Origin: Agromyces agglutinans
Lineage (GTDB): Bacteria; Actinomycetota; Actinomycetes; Actinomycetales; Microbacteriaceae
Reading direction: 5' to 3'
Assembly: GCF_009647605.1 (NCBI RefSeq)
Contig: NZ_WJIF01000002.1
Location: 558,001-622,000 of the forward strand
DNA length: 64,000 nt
Shown: positions 42,795 through 52,049 of the stretch, piece after piece
Numbering within the stretch: position 1 is the stretch's first letter
Layout: the number at the start of each line of letters is the position of its first letter
Translations under genes and position numbers: made by a program
The notes under the pieces: generated by a model
Told to the model about the DNA's origin: nothing
The model's database searches: none
What the model saw: the letters and a program-made list of their open reading frames with translations, nothing else

Positions 42795-43550
42795 ATGGCC
42801 ACCTACGATGTGGGCGGACGTTCGGCGATCGTGACGGGTGCGGGAAGCGGCATCGGCCGCTCGATCGCGCTGCTGCTCGCCGCGAATGGAGCATCGGTGC
42901 TGGTGAACGATCTCGATGCGGGCCATGCCGGCGGTGTCGTCGAGGAGATCCGTGCCGCGGGCGGAACGGCGGAGGCATCCGTCGGCGACGTCACGGACCC
43001 GTCGTGGATCTCCGGCTCCATCGAACAGGCGAACGCACTGGCGCCGCTGAAGCTGGCGGTCAACAACGCCGGCATCGGCGGGGCCGCGGCGCTCATCGGC
43101 GACTACCCCGACGACAGCTGGGAGAAGGTGATCGCCGTCAACCTCAGCTCGATCTTCCGCAACCTGAAGGCGCAGCTTCCGGCGATCGCGGCCAACGGGG
43201 GCGGTGCGGTCGTCAACATCGCCTCGATCCTCGGCAGCGTCGGTTTCGCGAGTTCGTCCGCGTACGTCAGCGCCAAGCACGGGGTGGTGGGGCTCACGAA
43301 GAACGCAGCCGTCGAGTACGCCGACCGGGGAGTACGCGTGACATCGGTCGGCCCGGGATTCATCAAGACCCCGCTCATCGACGCGAACCTCGACGCCGAC
43401 GCGCAGCAGTTCCTCGTGTCGAAGCATCCGATCGGGCGCCTCGGCGATCCCGACGAGGTGGCGACGCTCGTCGCGTTCCTCGGCAGCGACGCGGCGAGCT
43501 TCATCACCGGCAGCTACCACCTCGTCGACGGCGGCTACACGGCGGTCTGA
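42795..43550 (+). CDS. Short-chain dehydrogenase/reductase
   Basis: The 251-aa classical SDR has the NAD(P) motif TGAGSGIGRS near 15, NNAGIGG near 89, a Ser-Tyr-Lys triad in ILGSVGFASSSAYVSAKHG (Tyr near 154, Lys near 158), and the ending FITGSYHLVDGGYTAV. Asp in VLVNDLDAGH near 38 after the Gly motif favours NAD. The substrate is unknown. It is transcribed alone from a TAGGCT promoter. Confidence 0.93.
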   Translation: MATYDVGGRSAIVTGAGSGIGRSIALLLAANGASVLVNDLDAGHAGGVVEEIRAAGGTAEASVGDVTDPSWISGSIEQANALAPLKLAVNNAGIGGAAALIGDYPDDSWEKVIAVNLSSIFRNLKAQLPAIAANGGGAVVNIASILGSVGFASSSAYVSAKHGVVGLTKNAAVEYADRGVRVTSVGPGFIKTPLIDANLDADAQQFLVSKHPIGRLGDPDEVATLVAFLGSDAASFITGSYHLVDGGYTAV

Positions 43551-43608
43551 GCTCTCCTGGGTGGGGAGGAACAGTCGTGCGGCATGCCGATCGAGGAGCC
43601 GCCGGGCC

Positions 43609-43614
43609 TAGGGT
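43609..43614 (+). promoter_or_regulatory. -10 box of leaderless promoter for the HNH gene
   Basis: TAGGGT ends 6 nt before the ATG at 43621. Confidence 0.6.
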
Positions 43615-43620
43615 GGCGGC

Positions 43621-44031
43621 ATGGCGGCGGTGAGCAGGACCCGGTCGGCGGTGTACGCGCGCCGACGGAAGCGCCGCATGGCGCGCGTGGCGCACGACCT
43701 CACCGATGCGCAGTGGACCGCCCTCGTCGCCGCGTGGGGCGGGTGCGCCTACTGCGCCGAGACGCGGAAGGCGCTGCAGCGCGACTGCGTGCTTCCGATC
43801 TCGAGGGGCGGCCGGTACACGCTCGAGAATGTCGTGCCCGCGTGCGGGTCGTGCAACGCGAGCAAGTGCAACGACGAGGTGACGTCGTGGCTGCGGCGCA
43901 AGCGGCTCGACGAGCGCGCGTTCCTGCTCCGGCAGCGCGAGATCGCCCTCGACCTCGTCGACCGGTTCGCCGACGCCCCTGCCGACGCCGGCCCTGAGCC
44001 CGACCCCGACCCCGACCGCGGCGCCTCGTAG
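43621..44031 (+). CDS. HNH endonuclease domain protein
   Basis: The 136-aa protein has a basic N-terminus (RRRKRRMARVAHDL), then an HNH domain with structural zinc Cys pairs CAYC and CGSC. The core PISRGGRYTLENVVPACGSC lies between and around them, with Asn in ASKCNDE. The catalytic His that usually precedes the core is replaced by Pro-Ile-Ser, so activity is uncertain. A second Cys-rich stretch is absent. It lies next to no restriction or phage genes; a housekeeping DNA-repair or solitary nuclease role is possible. Confidence 0.85.
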   Translation: MAAVSRTRSAVYARRRKRRMARVAHDLTDAQWTALVAAWGGCAYCAETRKALQRDCVLPISRGGRYTLENVVPACGSCNASKCNDEVTSWLRRKRLDERAFLLRQREIALDLVDRFADAPADAGPEPDPDPDRGAS

Positions 44032-44034
44032 GCT
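44029..44034 (+). promoter_or_regulatory. -10 box of leaderless promoter for the DUF2207 gene
   Basis: TAGGCT ends 6 nt before the GTG at 44041 and overlaps the 3' end of the HNH gene. Confidence 0.6.
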
Positions 44035-44040
44035 GAGGGC

Positions 44041-45918
44041 GTGATCGTCCGAGCCGCAGCCCTCGTCCTGACCCTCGGCCTCGCGCTGGCCGGCGCGAGC
44101 GCTGCGGCACTGCCTGCCGCGGCTCTGCCTGCCGCCGCCCTGCCGGCTGCCGCACGGCCGGCGGCGCTGCCGGCCGGCGTCGACGACTTCACCTTCGACT
44201 CGTTCACCGGCGACTACGCGCTCGACCGCGACGACGACGGGCGCTCGACGCTCGAGGTCACCGAGACGCTCGTCGCGCGGTTCCCCGAGACGGACCAGAA
44301 CCGAGGCATCCGTCGCAACCTGGTCGACACCTACGACGGGCACCCGACCGGGCTCGAGGTCGTCTCGGTGACCGACGAGACCGGTGCGCCGCGCGAATAC
44401 GACGAGGAGAGCGACGACGGCTTCGTCACGCTCACCATCGCGGGCGACGACTACGTGCACGGCGAGCAGACGTACGTCATCACCTACACCCAGCGCGACG
44501 TGACGAGGTACTACGCCGACACCGACGCCGACGAGTTCTACTGGGACGTCAACGGCACCGACTGGGCGCAGCCGTTCGGCACCGTGACCGCGAACGTGCA
44601 CCTCGGCGCCGGCCTGCTCGAGGCGACGACGGGCGGCGTCGATGCCGCGCGCGGCGAGGCGGGCGAAGACGCGTCGGCGACGATCACGCCGACCGACGAT
44701 GGCTGGACGTTCACGGCGAAGGACCTCGCACCGCGAGAGACGCTCACGTTCGCGATCGGATTCGAGCCCGGCACGTTCACGCCGCGCGACGGCGGGTTCT
44801 TCGCGGCGCCGTGGCCCCTGATCTCCGCGATCGGCGCCGGCATCGCGGTGCTCGCGGTCGTCTGGGCCGGATTCATCCGCACCCGCCGCCTCCGCGACGC
44901 GCCGGGCCGGCCCGTCATCGTGCCCGAGTACCTGCCGCCCGAGGGTGTCGGCGTGCTGCTCGCGTCCGTGCTCGCCAAGGGCACGACGCACGCGATCCCC
45001 GCGCAGATCCTGCAGCTCGCGATCCTCGGGCGGCTCCGGGTCGTCGAGACGCCGGCCAAGGGATGGCTCGCCTCGAAGCCGACGTACGACCTGCAGTACC
45101 ACGAGCCCGGCGCGGCCGACGAGGTGCAGGCCCGGCAGCGGCGTCTCCGGTCGATCGAGCCGACCGACGACGACGTGCAGGCGCTGCACGCGCTGTTCGG
45201 CGCGACGCTCGAGCCCGGCGAGCGCCGCTCGCTCGCCAAGAGCGACACGAAGATCACCAAACGGCTCACCGAACTCCAGCACGCCGTCACGAAGCGCGCG
45301 ACGACCGACGGATACCGGCGGCGGCTGCCGGCCGGACCCATGGTCGGGGCGAGCATCCTCGCCGTCATCGGCGGCCTCATCGCCTTCGCCTTCGCGGTCG
45401 TGTCGTTCGACCAGGCGTACGGCGGCGTGTGGCCGCTGGTCGCATTGATCGTCGGCGCGCTCGCGGTCATCGCGACCGTCGTGCTGATCGCGAAGCATCC
45501 GCTCGACTCGCGCGGCGCGGAGGTGCGCGACCACCTGCGCGGCCTCGAGTCGTACATCGAACTCGCCGAAGCCGACCGGATCGCCTACCTCCAGTCCCCG
45601 CAGGGCGCGCTGCGCACGCCCGTCGCTGCCGACGACCCCGAGCAGGTGCTCCAGCTGAACGAGCGCCTGCTGCCGTGGGCCGTGCTCCTCGGCCAGGAGA
45701 AGGCGTGGACCGCCGAACTCGGCCGCGCCTACGAGCGACTGGGCCGCGAGCCCGAGTGGTACGCGGGCTCCAGCGCCTTCAACGCCGCGGTGTTCTCTTC
45801 GGCGATCGGCGGCATGAGCTCGAGCGTCACCTCGAGCTTCTCGGCGTCCAGCGGCGGATCGGGCGGCGGGGCGTCGGCCGGCGGCGGCGGCGGAGGCGGC
45901 GGCGGAGGCGGGGTCTGA
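44041..45918 (+). CDS. DUF2207 domain membrane protein
   Basis: The 625-aa protein has an export signal whose hydrophobic core is a repeated Ala-Leu-Pro segment. An extracytoplasmic DUF2207 domain follows (about 50-245; RGIRRNLVDTYDGHPTGLEV, FYWDVNGTDWAQPF). Then come a membrane helix near 260-280, a cytoplasmic helical region, and further helices near 435-485. It ends with a Ser/Gly-rich tail finishing in about ten Gly, the usual end of this family. The function is unknown. GTG 44041 is fixed by the -10 box 6 nt upstream. Confidence 0.9.
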   Translation: MIVRAAALVLTLGLALAGASAAALPAAALPAAALPAAARPAALPAGVDDFTFDSFTGDYALDRDDDGRSTLEVTETLVARFPETDQNRGIRRNLVDTYDGHPTGLEVVSVTDETGAPREYDEESDDGFVTLTIAGDDYVHGEQTYVITYTQRDVTRYYADTDADEFYWDVNGTDWAQPFGTVTANVHLGAGLLEATTGGVDAARGEAGEDASATITPTDDGWTFTAKDLAPRETLTFAIGFEPGTFTPRDGGFFAAPWPLISAIGAGIAVLAVVWAGFIRTRRLRDAPGRPVIVPEYLPPEGVGVLLASVLAKGTTHAIPAQILQLAILGRLRVVETPAKGWLASKPTYDLQYHEPGAADEVQARQRRLRSIEPTDDDVQALHALFGATLEPGERRSLAKSDTKITKRLTELQHAVTKRATTDGYRRRLPAGPMVGASILAVIGGLIAFAFAVVSFDQAYGGVWPLVALIVGALAVIATVVLIAKHPLDSRGAEVRDHLRGLESYIELAEADRIAYLQSPQGALRTPVAADDPEQVLQLNERLLPWAVLLGQEKAWTAELGRAYERLGREPEWYAGSSAFNAAVFSSAIGGMSSSVTSSFSASSGGSGGGASAGGGGGGGGGGGV

Positions 45919-45953
45919 CCGCGCGCGACGCGCGCACGGCGCCACCGCGACAC

Positions 45954-45969
45954 GGGCGCGGCCGCGCCC
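45954..45969. terminator. GC palindrome between convergent DUF2207 and molybdoenzyme genes
   Basis: GGGCGCGGCCGCGCCC is a perfect 16-bp palindrome in a 73-bp gap between converging stops. It is a possible bidirectional terminator; the sequence is simple enough in GC-rich DNA that chance is possible. Confidence 0.45.
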
Positions 45970-45991
45970 GCGCCCGCGCGGCAGCGCCCCC

Positions 45992-47611
45992 TCACCCCAC
46001 GTCGACCGTGACCGTGTGCAGCCCCGTCGCGCCGTCGGGCACGACGCCCTGCTCCCGCGCGGTCTGCACCTCGCCGTCGGCGCCGATCGCCCGCACCCGC
46101 AGCGTGTGGCCTCCGGCCGCGGCATCCGCCCATTCGTAGCGCCACTGCACCCACGTGTCGGCCGAGATCGCCGTCGCGAGTTCGGCCTCCCGCCACGGCC
46201 CGTCGTCGACCTGCACCTCGACGGCCTCGATGCCGACGTGCTGGTGCCACGCGACGCCCGCGACGACGACGGTGCCCGCCGCCGGGCGCTGCCCGGGCCG
46301 CGGCACGTCGATGCGGCTCGAGATCTTGATCGGCCCGCGCTCGCTCCACCCGCGATCGGTCCAGTAGGCGGATGCCTCGTCGAAGCGCGTGACCTCGAGC
46401 TCGGTGACCCACTTCGTCGCCGAGACGTAGCCGTACAGGCCGGGCACGACCATCCGTACCGGGAAGCCGTGCTCGAGCGGCAACGGTTCGCCGTTCATGC
46501 CGATGGCGAGCACGGCGTCGCGGTCGTCCTGCAGCACCGCGAGCGGCGTCGATGCGGTGAACCCGTCGACCGAGCGCGAGAGCACCATGTCGGCGTCGGA
46601 GTCGGGTTCGGCTCGCGCGAGCAGGTCGCGGATCGGATGCCCGAGCCACACCGCGTTGCCGATGAGTCCGCCGCCGACCTCGTTCGACACGCACGCGAGC
46701 GTCGTGACGCTCTCGGCCATCGGCAGCGCGAGCAGGTCGCTCCAGGTGAGCACGACCTCGCGAGCGACCCTGCCGTGGATGCGCAGGCTCCACTCCGCCG
46801 GGTCGATCTCGGGCACGCGCAGGGCGGTGTCGATCCGGTAGAAGTCGGCGTTCGGCGTGACGAGCGGGGTGATGCCGTCGACGTGGAGCTCGGCGCTCGC
46901 GGGAATCGTCGCGCTCGCCGTCGCGCGCGGCAGGGTCACGGCGTCGCGCACGGCCTGGGTCATCCGCCGCCCGGCCTGCAGCGCGTTGCCCGCGAGCGCC
47001 GCCAGTACGCCGACCGCGGCCGCACCGCCGGCCCAGGCGAGGAAGCTGCGGCGGTCGGGCGCCGACGCGGCCGGTGAGACGGATGCCTCGGGCGCCGCGG
47101 ATGCGCCGGATGCCCCGGCCGCCCCGAGGGTACGGGATGCCTCGGGCGCCGCGGGTGCCTCGCCGCCCGGCACCCGCCGAACGAGGTGCATCACGGCGAC
47201 GGCGCCCGCGATGCCGGCCGCCGCCGACGGCAGGATCGCGAGCGTGCCCGACCCGGCGCGCGTCGCGGCGGCGATCGCGCCGAGCACGCCGAGCATGAGG
47301 AAGACCCCGGCCCCGAGCCGCGATCGCCGCGACTCGAGCACGCCCGCGCCGCCGGCCACGGCGGCCAGCACGAGCACGATGCCGACGATCAGGGCGAGCT
47401 TGTCAGCCGTGCCGAAGAGCGCGATCGCGGCATCCTTCGCCCATGGCGGCGCGAGGTCGATGACGGCCGCGCCCACGACGACGAAGGGCCCCGACTCGGG
47501 CGCCGCGATCGCCGCCACCAGCTCGCCGACGCCCGCGGCCACGGCGGCGGCGGCCAGGCCGGCGAGGGCCGGCAGCCGCCACCCGGGCGTCCGTGCGTCC
47601 GTCGCGCGCAT
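45992..47611 (-). CDS. Membrane-anchored sulfite-oxidase-like molybdopterin oxidoreductase
   Basis: The 539-aa protein starts with about four membrane helices (to residue 150), then an Ala/Pro linker. A twin-arginine-like RRSFLAWAGG with a hydrophobic segment lies near 187. A sulfite oxidase/YedY-type molybdopterin domain follows, with the Mo-ligand Cys in ESVTTLACVSNEVGG, GFPVRMVVPGLYGY and ISSRIDVPRPG. A dimerisation domain ends it. The substrate is unknown. AGCGTA on the plus strand gives TACGCT 6 nt before the ATG. It is divergent from the quinone oxidoreductase. Confidence 0.9.
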   Translation of the reverse strand: MRATDARTPGWRLPALAGLAAAAVAAGVGELVAAIAAPESGPFVVVGAAVIDLAPPWAKDAAIALFGTADKLALIVGIVLVLAAVAGGAGVLESRRSRLGAGVFLMLGVLGAIAAATRAGSGTLAILPSAAAGIAGAVAVMHLVRRVPGGEAPAAPEASRTLGAAGASGASAAPEASVSPAASAPDRRSFLAWAGGAAAVGVLAALAGNALQAGRRMTQAVRDAVTLPRATASATIPASAELHVDGITPLVTPNADFYRIDTALRVPEIDPAEWSLRIHGRVAREVVLTWSDLLALPMAESVTTLACVSNEVGGGLIGNAVWLGHPIRDLLARAEPDSDADMVLSRSVDGFTASTPLAVLQDDRDAVLAIGMNGEPLPLEHGFPVRMVVPGLYGYVSATKWVTELEVTRFDEASAYWTDRGWSERGPIKISSRIDVPRPGQRPAAGTVVVAGVAWHQHVGIEAVEVQVDDGPWREAELATAISADTWVQWRYEWADAAAGGHTLRVRAIGADGEVQTAREQGVVPDGATGLHTVTVDVG

Positions 47612-47617
47612 GCGCCC

Positions 47618-47657
47618 AGCGTACGGCGTGCCGCTGCGGGGCATCCGTCCGTAGGCT
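47618..47657. promoter_or_regulatory. Divergent promoters for the molybdoenzyme and quinone oxidoreductase
   Basis: TACGCT on the minus strand (47618-47623) lies 6 nt before the start at 47611. TAGGCT on the plus strand (47652-47657) lies 43 bp before the ATG at 47701, whose SD is GAGAGGACG. Confidence 0.6.
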
Positions 47658-47700
47658 GGCGGGTGGGGCCGCGCGCGCCCCGCACGACGAGAGGACGAGC

Positions 47701-48645
47701 ATGCCATTCGCGATCCAGTACGACCGACTCGGCGGCCCCGAGGTGCTCGAGCTGCGCGAGATCGCGTACGCGACGCCCGGCCCGGGCCAGGCGGTCGTCG
47801 AGGTGCGGGCGATCGGCGTGAACCCGATCGACTGGAAGATCCGGTCGGGGCTGCGCCGCAGCGCACCGCTCGAGGGCTGGCGAACGGTCGGCGGCGACGC
47901 GGCGGGCGTGGTCACCGCTGTGGCATCCGACGTCGAGGGGTTTAGCGTCGGCGACGAGGTGATCGTCGCCGAGGCCGACGGCAGCTACGCCACCGAGATC
48001 GCCGTCGACGTGGCGAAGCTCTCGGCGAAGCCCGCGGCGCTGCCGTGGGAGCAGGCCGCGGCGATCCCCGTGCCCGGGGGCACGGCGCACCAGGTGCTCG
48101 TCTCGCTCGGCGTCGGCGAGGGCGACACGCTGCTCTGGCACGGCGGGTCGGGTGCGGTCGGCCAGATCGGCATCCAGCTGGCGCGGCGCGCCGGAGCCAC
48201 CGTCGTCGCGACCGCGAGCGAGCGCAACCAGGCGCACCTGCGCGAGCTCGGCGCGATCCCGGTCGTCTACGGCGACGGCATCCTCGAGCGCGTGCACGAG
48301 GTCGCGCCCGACGGCGTCACGGTCGCGGTCGACGCGGCCGGCACGCGCGAGGCGATCGAGGTGTCGAAGGCCCTCGTCGCCGACCCCGGCCGCATCGGCA
48401 CGATCGTCCTCGGAGCCGAGGCGGCCGACCTCGGCATCCGCGCCTGGCGGGGCGGCAGCCCCGCGCCCCTCACGGCCGAGGAGGAGGCCGCGCGCGCCGA
48501 GGCCGTGCCGCTGATCGCCGGCCTCGCGGCCGAGGGTGCCCTCCAGATCGAGATCGCGCACCGGTACCCGCTCGCCGACGCCGCTGAGGCGCACCGGCAG
48601 AGCGAGACCGGCCACGTGCGCGGCAAGATCGTACTGCTGCCGTAG
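47701..48645 (+). CDS. Zinc-independent quinone oxidoreductase (NADPH type)
   Basis: The 314-aa MDR-superfamily protein shows MPFAIQYDRLGGPEVLELRE, the block IGVNPIDWKIRSGL, GGDAAGVVTAV, and the nucleotide-binding GGSGAVGQIGIQLAR near 150. No structural zinc Cys cluster is present, as in quinone oxidoreductases of the zeta-crystallin type. The C-terminal QSETGHVRGKIVLLP is characteristic. Position relative to the molybdoenzyme does not identify the substrate. Confidence 0.92.
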   Translation: MPFAIQYDRLGGPEVLELREIAYATPGPGQAVVEVRAIGVNPIDWKIRSGLRRSAPLEGWRTVGGDAAGVVTAVASDVEGFSVGDEVIVAEADGSYATEIAVDVAKLSAKPAALPWEQAAAIPVPGGTAHQVLVSLGVGEGDTLLWHGGSGAVGQIGIQLARRAGATVVATASERNQAHLRELGAIPVVYGDGILERVHEVAPDGVTVAVDAAGTREAIEVSKALVADPGRIGTIVLGAEAADLGIRAWRGGSPAPLTAEEEAARAEAVPLIAGLAAEGALQIEIAHRYPLADAAEAHRQSETGHVRGKIVLLP

Positions 48646-48681
48646 GCGGCGACATCGTCGCCCGGCCGGTCGTGCCGTCGG

Positions 48682-49347
48682 TCACCGCCCGACCGCACCG
48701 CACTCGTAGGCGAGCACGACGGCCTGCACGCGGTCGCGCAGGCCGAGCTTCGCGAGGATCCGCGTGATGTGGGTCTTCACCGTGGACTCGCCCATGAACA
48801 GCTCGGCCCCGATCTCGGCGTTCGACAGCCCCCTCGCGATCGCCCCGAACACCTCGAGCTCGCGCTCCGTCAGCGCGCCGAGCCGGTCGGGAGTCCCCTC
48901 GCGGGGAGGCGGTCGACGCACGTAGGACTCCACGAGGCGCCGGGTCACGCTCGGCGCGAAGAGCAGGTCGCCGCCGTGCGCCGCGCGGATGGCCGCCGCG
49001 AGCTCGGCGGGGGTCGCCGACTTGATGAGGAACCCGCTCGCGCCCGCGCGCAGCGCCCCGAGGACGTACTCGTCGAGATCGAACATCGTCAGCATGACGA
49101 CCCGGGCCTGCGGCCGCGCGTCGTGCACGAGCCCGACCCCCTCGATGCCGCCGACGCCCGGCATCTCGATGTCCATGAGCACGACGTCGGCCGATTCCGC
49201 AGCGGCCGCGCGGGCCGCCGCTGCGCCGTCGGATGCCTCGGCCACCACCCGGAGGCCCGGTTCCGCGTCGATGATCGCGCGGAGTCCGCGACGGATGAGG
49301 TGCTGGTCGTCCGCGATGACGACCCTGAGCGGCCGAGGATCGCTCAT
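48682..49347 (-). CDS. NarL/LuxR-type response regulator
   Basis: The 221-aa regulator has a receiver domain with the acidic pair in VVIADDQH, the phospho-accepting Asp in DVVLMDIEMPG near 56, and the Lys in GFLIKSATPAE. A LuxR-type HTH follows (LTEREVEV-like region with GLSNAEIGAELFMGESTVKT near 190). It overlaps the end of the kinase gene by four bases, so the two form one unit. It should be phosphorylated by the adjacent kinase, which carries a frameshift in this sequence. Confidence 0.95.
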   Translation of the reverse strand: MSDPRPLRVVIADDQHLIRRGLRAIIDAEPGLRVVAEASDGAAAARAAAAESADVVLMDIEMPGVGGIEGVGLVHDARPQARVVMLTMFDLDEYVLGALRAGASGFLIKSATPAELAAAIRAAHGGDLLFAPSVTRRLVESYVRRPPPREGTPDRLGALTERELEVFGAIARGLSNAEIGAELFMGESTVKTHITRILAKLGLRDRVQAVVLAYECGAVGR

Positions 49348-51181
49348 GTCGGCACCGCAGAGCCGAGCGGGAGCGTGGCGCCGACCGCGAATCCGCTCCC
49401 GGTCCTCCCGGCCCGGAAGGTGCCGCCGAGCGCGTGCACCCGCTCGGCCATGCCCGCGAGGCCGTAACCGGCGCTGGGCGCCGGGCCATCCACGACGTCG
49501 GGCTCCCGTCCCGGCCGCCCGTCGTCCACGACGTCCACCGACACGCAGCGGCCCTCGACGCGCACCGCGATCCGCACGTGGGTCGCGTCGGAGTGGCGGA
49601 CGATGTTCGTGAGGCTCTCCTGCACGACGCGGTAGACGATGCCGTCGAGCTCCGGCGGCACGGGCCGAGTTCGACGGCGATGTCGAGCCCGGCGACCCGA
49701 AGGCGGTCGATCATCGCCGGCAGCGGGTCGGGCGGGTGCCCCGCGAGCCCCGGTCCTCCGATCGCTCCGAGGTCGAGCAGGTCGAACAGCATCGCGAGTT
49801 CCGTGAGCGCCTGCGCCGCGGTCGTGTCGATCGTCGCGAGGGCCCGGCGCGCGCCCGCCGGATCGCCGTCGCGCAGCGCACTGACGGCCGACGCCTGCAG
49901 CAACATGACGCCGACGGCGTGGCTCGCGACGTCGTGGAGGTCGCGCGCGATGCGCAGGCGCTCCTCACGTCGCGCCTCGTCGACGCGGACCTCGAGCTCG
50001 GCCCGCAAGCGGTCGGCTCGCAGGACGGCGTCGCGATCCGCGCGGTCGTGCGCGGACCACTCGTGACCCGCGAAGGCGGAGAGTCCGATGAGCGCGAGGC
50101 TCATCCACACGTTCTCCGGCACGTCGACGGCGACCCAGGCGAGCGTGACGAGGGAGAGCGCGAGCACGCAGGACCACGGAATCGGGCCGCCCGCCACGCC
50201 GGCCGACCACGCGAGCAGGACGACGCAGACCAGGCTCCCGAGGAGGAGCGGCGCACCGCCGATCGCGGCGAACCCCACGACGAGCGCGGCGCAGCCGGTC
50301 GCGGCCGCCGGGGACCGCCCGCGCGCCACGGTGCAGACCGGGAGCCCGACCGCGACGATCCAGGCCGCCGGGGTCGAAGCGGCCGCCGCCGAAGCGATCA
50401 CCTCGATGATGCCGGCGGCGAGCAGCGCCGCCGCGACGAGCAGGTCGAGAAGCCACCGGACGGCCGAGGCGCGAGGCCCCGACGAGGCCGCGTGCGCCGG
50501 TTCCGACCGCAGGAGCCCGAGCAGCCACCGCAGTTCGGTGACGGCCTGCCGGCCGCGCGCCGCGATCGATGCGATGCGGTCGGGGTCGAGGTCGACCTCG
50601 GCGGCCGCGGCATCCGCGCGCATGCCCTCGACCGCATCGCGCAGCAGCGCGAGCACCTGTCCGCCGAGCCGAGCCCGCTCGTCGGCGACCACACGCGCCG
50701 CGACCGAGGCGGCGTCGGTCGCCTGGAGCCGTGAGGCGGTCGCCCTGGACCGGTCCGCCGCGTGCGCGCGGAGGCGGACCACCCGGCCGTACGCGAACAC
50801 CGTCGCGGTGAGCGCGATCGCGAACGCGAGGGTCGCCGGATCCCGCGGCGGTACGGCGAGCACGCTCAGTGGGAAGGCGAGGGCGACGGCGCCTCCCTGC
50901 CAGAGACCGGAGTGCCGGCCGAGCGAGGAGATGCCGACCACGAACGGCGCGAGCAGGGCGGGTGTGTCAGCCGACAGCCCGGCGAGTGCGAGCCACCACT
51001 GGAGGGCGGCCAGGCCGGCGCCGGCGAGCAGGGGGTGGCGCGCGAGCCCGAGGGTGAGCACCGCGGTCGCGATCCCGGCGGGGATCGCCCACGGCGTCTC
51101 GGGGAGCAGGAACAGCGTCGTCCAGAGGCCGCACGCGACGGCGACGACGGATTGCGCGATCGAGAACGGACGCGTCCTCAT
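49344..51181 (-). pseudogene. NarL-type sensor histidine kinase, frameshifted
   Basis: The membrane and phosphorelay part reads in one frame from the ATG at 51181. It has about ten hydrophobic segments, then the HisKA_3 motif LRIARDLHDVASHAVG with the phospho-acceptor His. After DIAVELGP the frame runs on into nonsense. The rest of the kinase, starting VPPELDGIVYRVVQESLTNIV with the N-box and GYGLAGMAERV, continues in another frame. The change lies within 49662-49668, a GGG run. The span of 1838 bases is one short of 613 codons, so a single missing base explains it. Assembly error and true disruption cannot be separated here. TACCCT 6 nt before the ATG is a leaderless promoter. Confidence 0.85.
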
Positions 51182-51187
51182 GGCCAG

Positions 51188-51193
51188 AGGGTA
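51188..51193 (-). promoter_or_regulatory. -10 box of leaderless promoter for the sensor kinase
   Basis: TACCCT on the minus strand ends 6 nt before the ATG at 51181. Confidence 0.6.
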
Positions 51194-51374
51194 CTGCCGG
51201 CCCGATCGCTCCGCATCAGACCTGGGTCGGACCCGGGGTCCGACCCGAGGCCGGTCGGCTCGAGCCCCGCGGCGGCACCCGGCGACCAGCGACCGATTCC
51301 GCCGGGATGCGGACCGGACGAGGATCGGCGCGATCGGCGTCACCAGCTCGCCGACGAGCCGAGAGGGGAACATC

Positions 51375-52049
51375 ATGAGACCGCTTCCGATCGCGGCGCT
51401 CGCCGCCGCCGCCGCGCTCTCGACGGTCATGGCCGCCGACATCGTGTGGAACGCCAACAACCCCGACCAGGTCGGGCCGTGGCTGGATGCCGAAGCCCAT
51501 CCGTACCTGGTTCGGGCGTCGTCGCTGGCCCATGCGGGCACCTACCTGCTGATCGGCGCGGCCCTCGTGCGAAGTGGCGCGGCGATCGACCGGTCGCGCC
51601 GCCTGGTGCGGGTCCTGCGCTGGATACTCGTCGCCGGCTACTCGGTCTTCGCCGCGATGTACGCCTGGATGGGGTTCGTCGACCCGTCGCTCGAGCTCGC
51701 GGAGTCGCTGCAGGCCGTGGTCAACGTCGCCTTCCTCACGAGCCTGGTGGTGCCGATCGTGCTCGGGTTCGCCCTCGTGCGCCGGCGCGAGCTGCGAGTC
51801 CCGGTCGTCCTGCTGATCGCCCCGCTCGTGTTGCTGCCGCTGACGCTGCTGCTCGGGCCGACCGGCTGGGCGCATCCGGGCTACACCGAGACGGCCGTGA
51901 ACCTCGGCCTCGCGCTCCTCGCACTCCTGGCCACCGACGAGACTCCCCGTCAGCCGGAGCGCGCCCGGACGAACGCCGCGACGAGCGGTGCGAGCCCTGC
52001 GGCGATCTCGTCGGCCGGGCGCTTGCGCCCCTTCACCTCGAACGAGTGA
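51375..52049 (+). CDS. Multi-pass membrane protein of unknown function (224 aa)
   Basis: About five hydrophobic segments are visible, starting with PIAALAAAAALSTVMAADIVW and including LIGAALVRSGA and VPVVLLIAPLVLLPLTLLLG. The layout resembles DUF998-like or general integral-membrane proteins but no family is recognised. GAGAGGGGA lies upstream of the ATG. The last 33 codons overlap the 3' end of the convergent hydrolase gene by 100 bases and read as hydrophilic, poorly structured sequence, so the C-terminus may be recent. Confidence 0.75.
   Translation: MRPLPIAALAAAAALSTVMAADIVWNANNPDQVGPWLDAEAHPYLVRASSLAHAGTYLLIGAALVRSGAAIDRSRRLVRVLRWILVAGYSVFAAMYAWMGFVDPSLELAESLQAVVNVAFLTSLVVPIVLGFALVRRRELRVPVVLLIAPLVLLPLTLLLGPTGWAHPGYTETAVNLGLALLALLATDETPRQPERARTNAATSGASPAAISSAGRLRPFTSNE

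Noticed and set aside
44100-44170. Short tandem repeat (CTGCCTGCCGCGG-like) as an independent element
   Set aside because: It encodes the Ala-Leu-Pro core of the DUF2207 signal segment; repetition is explained by the protein.
48470-49660. Reading the first kinase frame as a very long protein that runs through the response regulator gene
   Set aside because: After the frameshift point the sequence is Arg/Ser-rich nonsense, while the other frame holds the missing ATPase domain.
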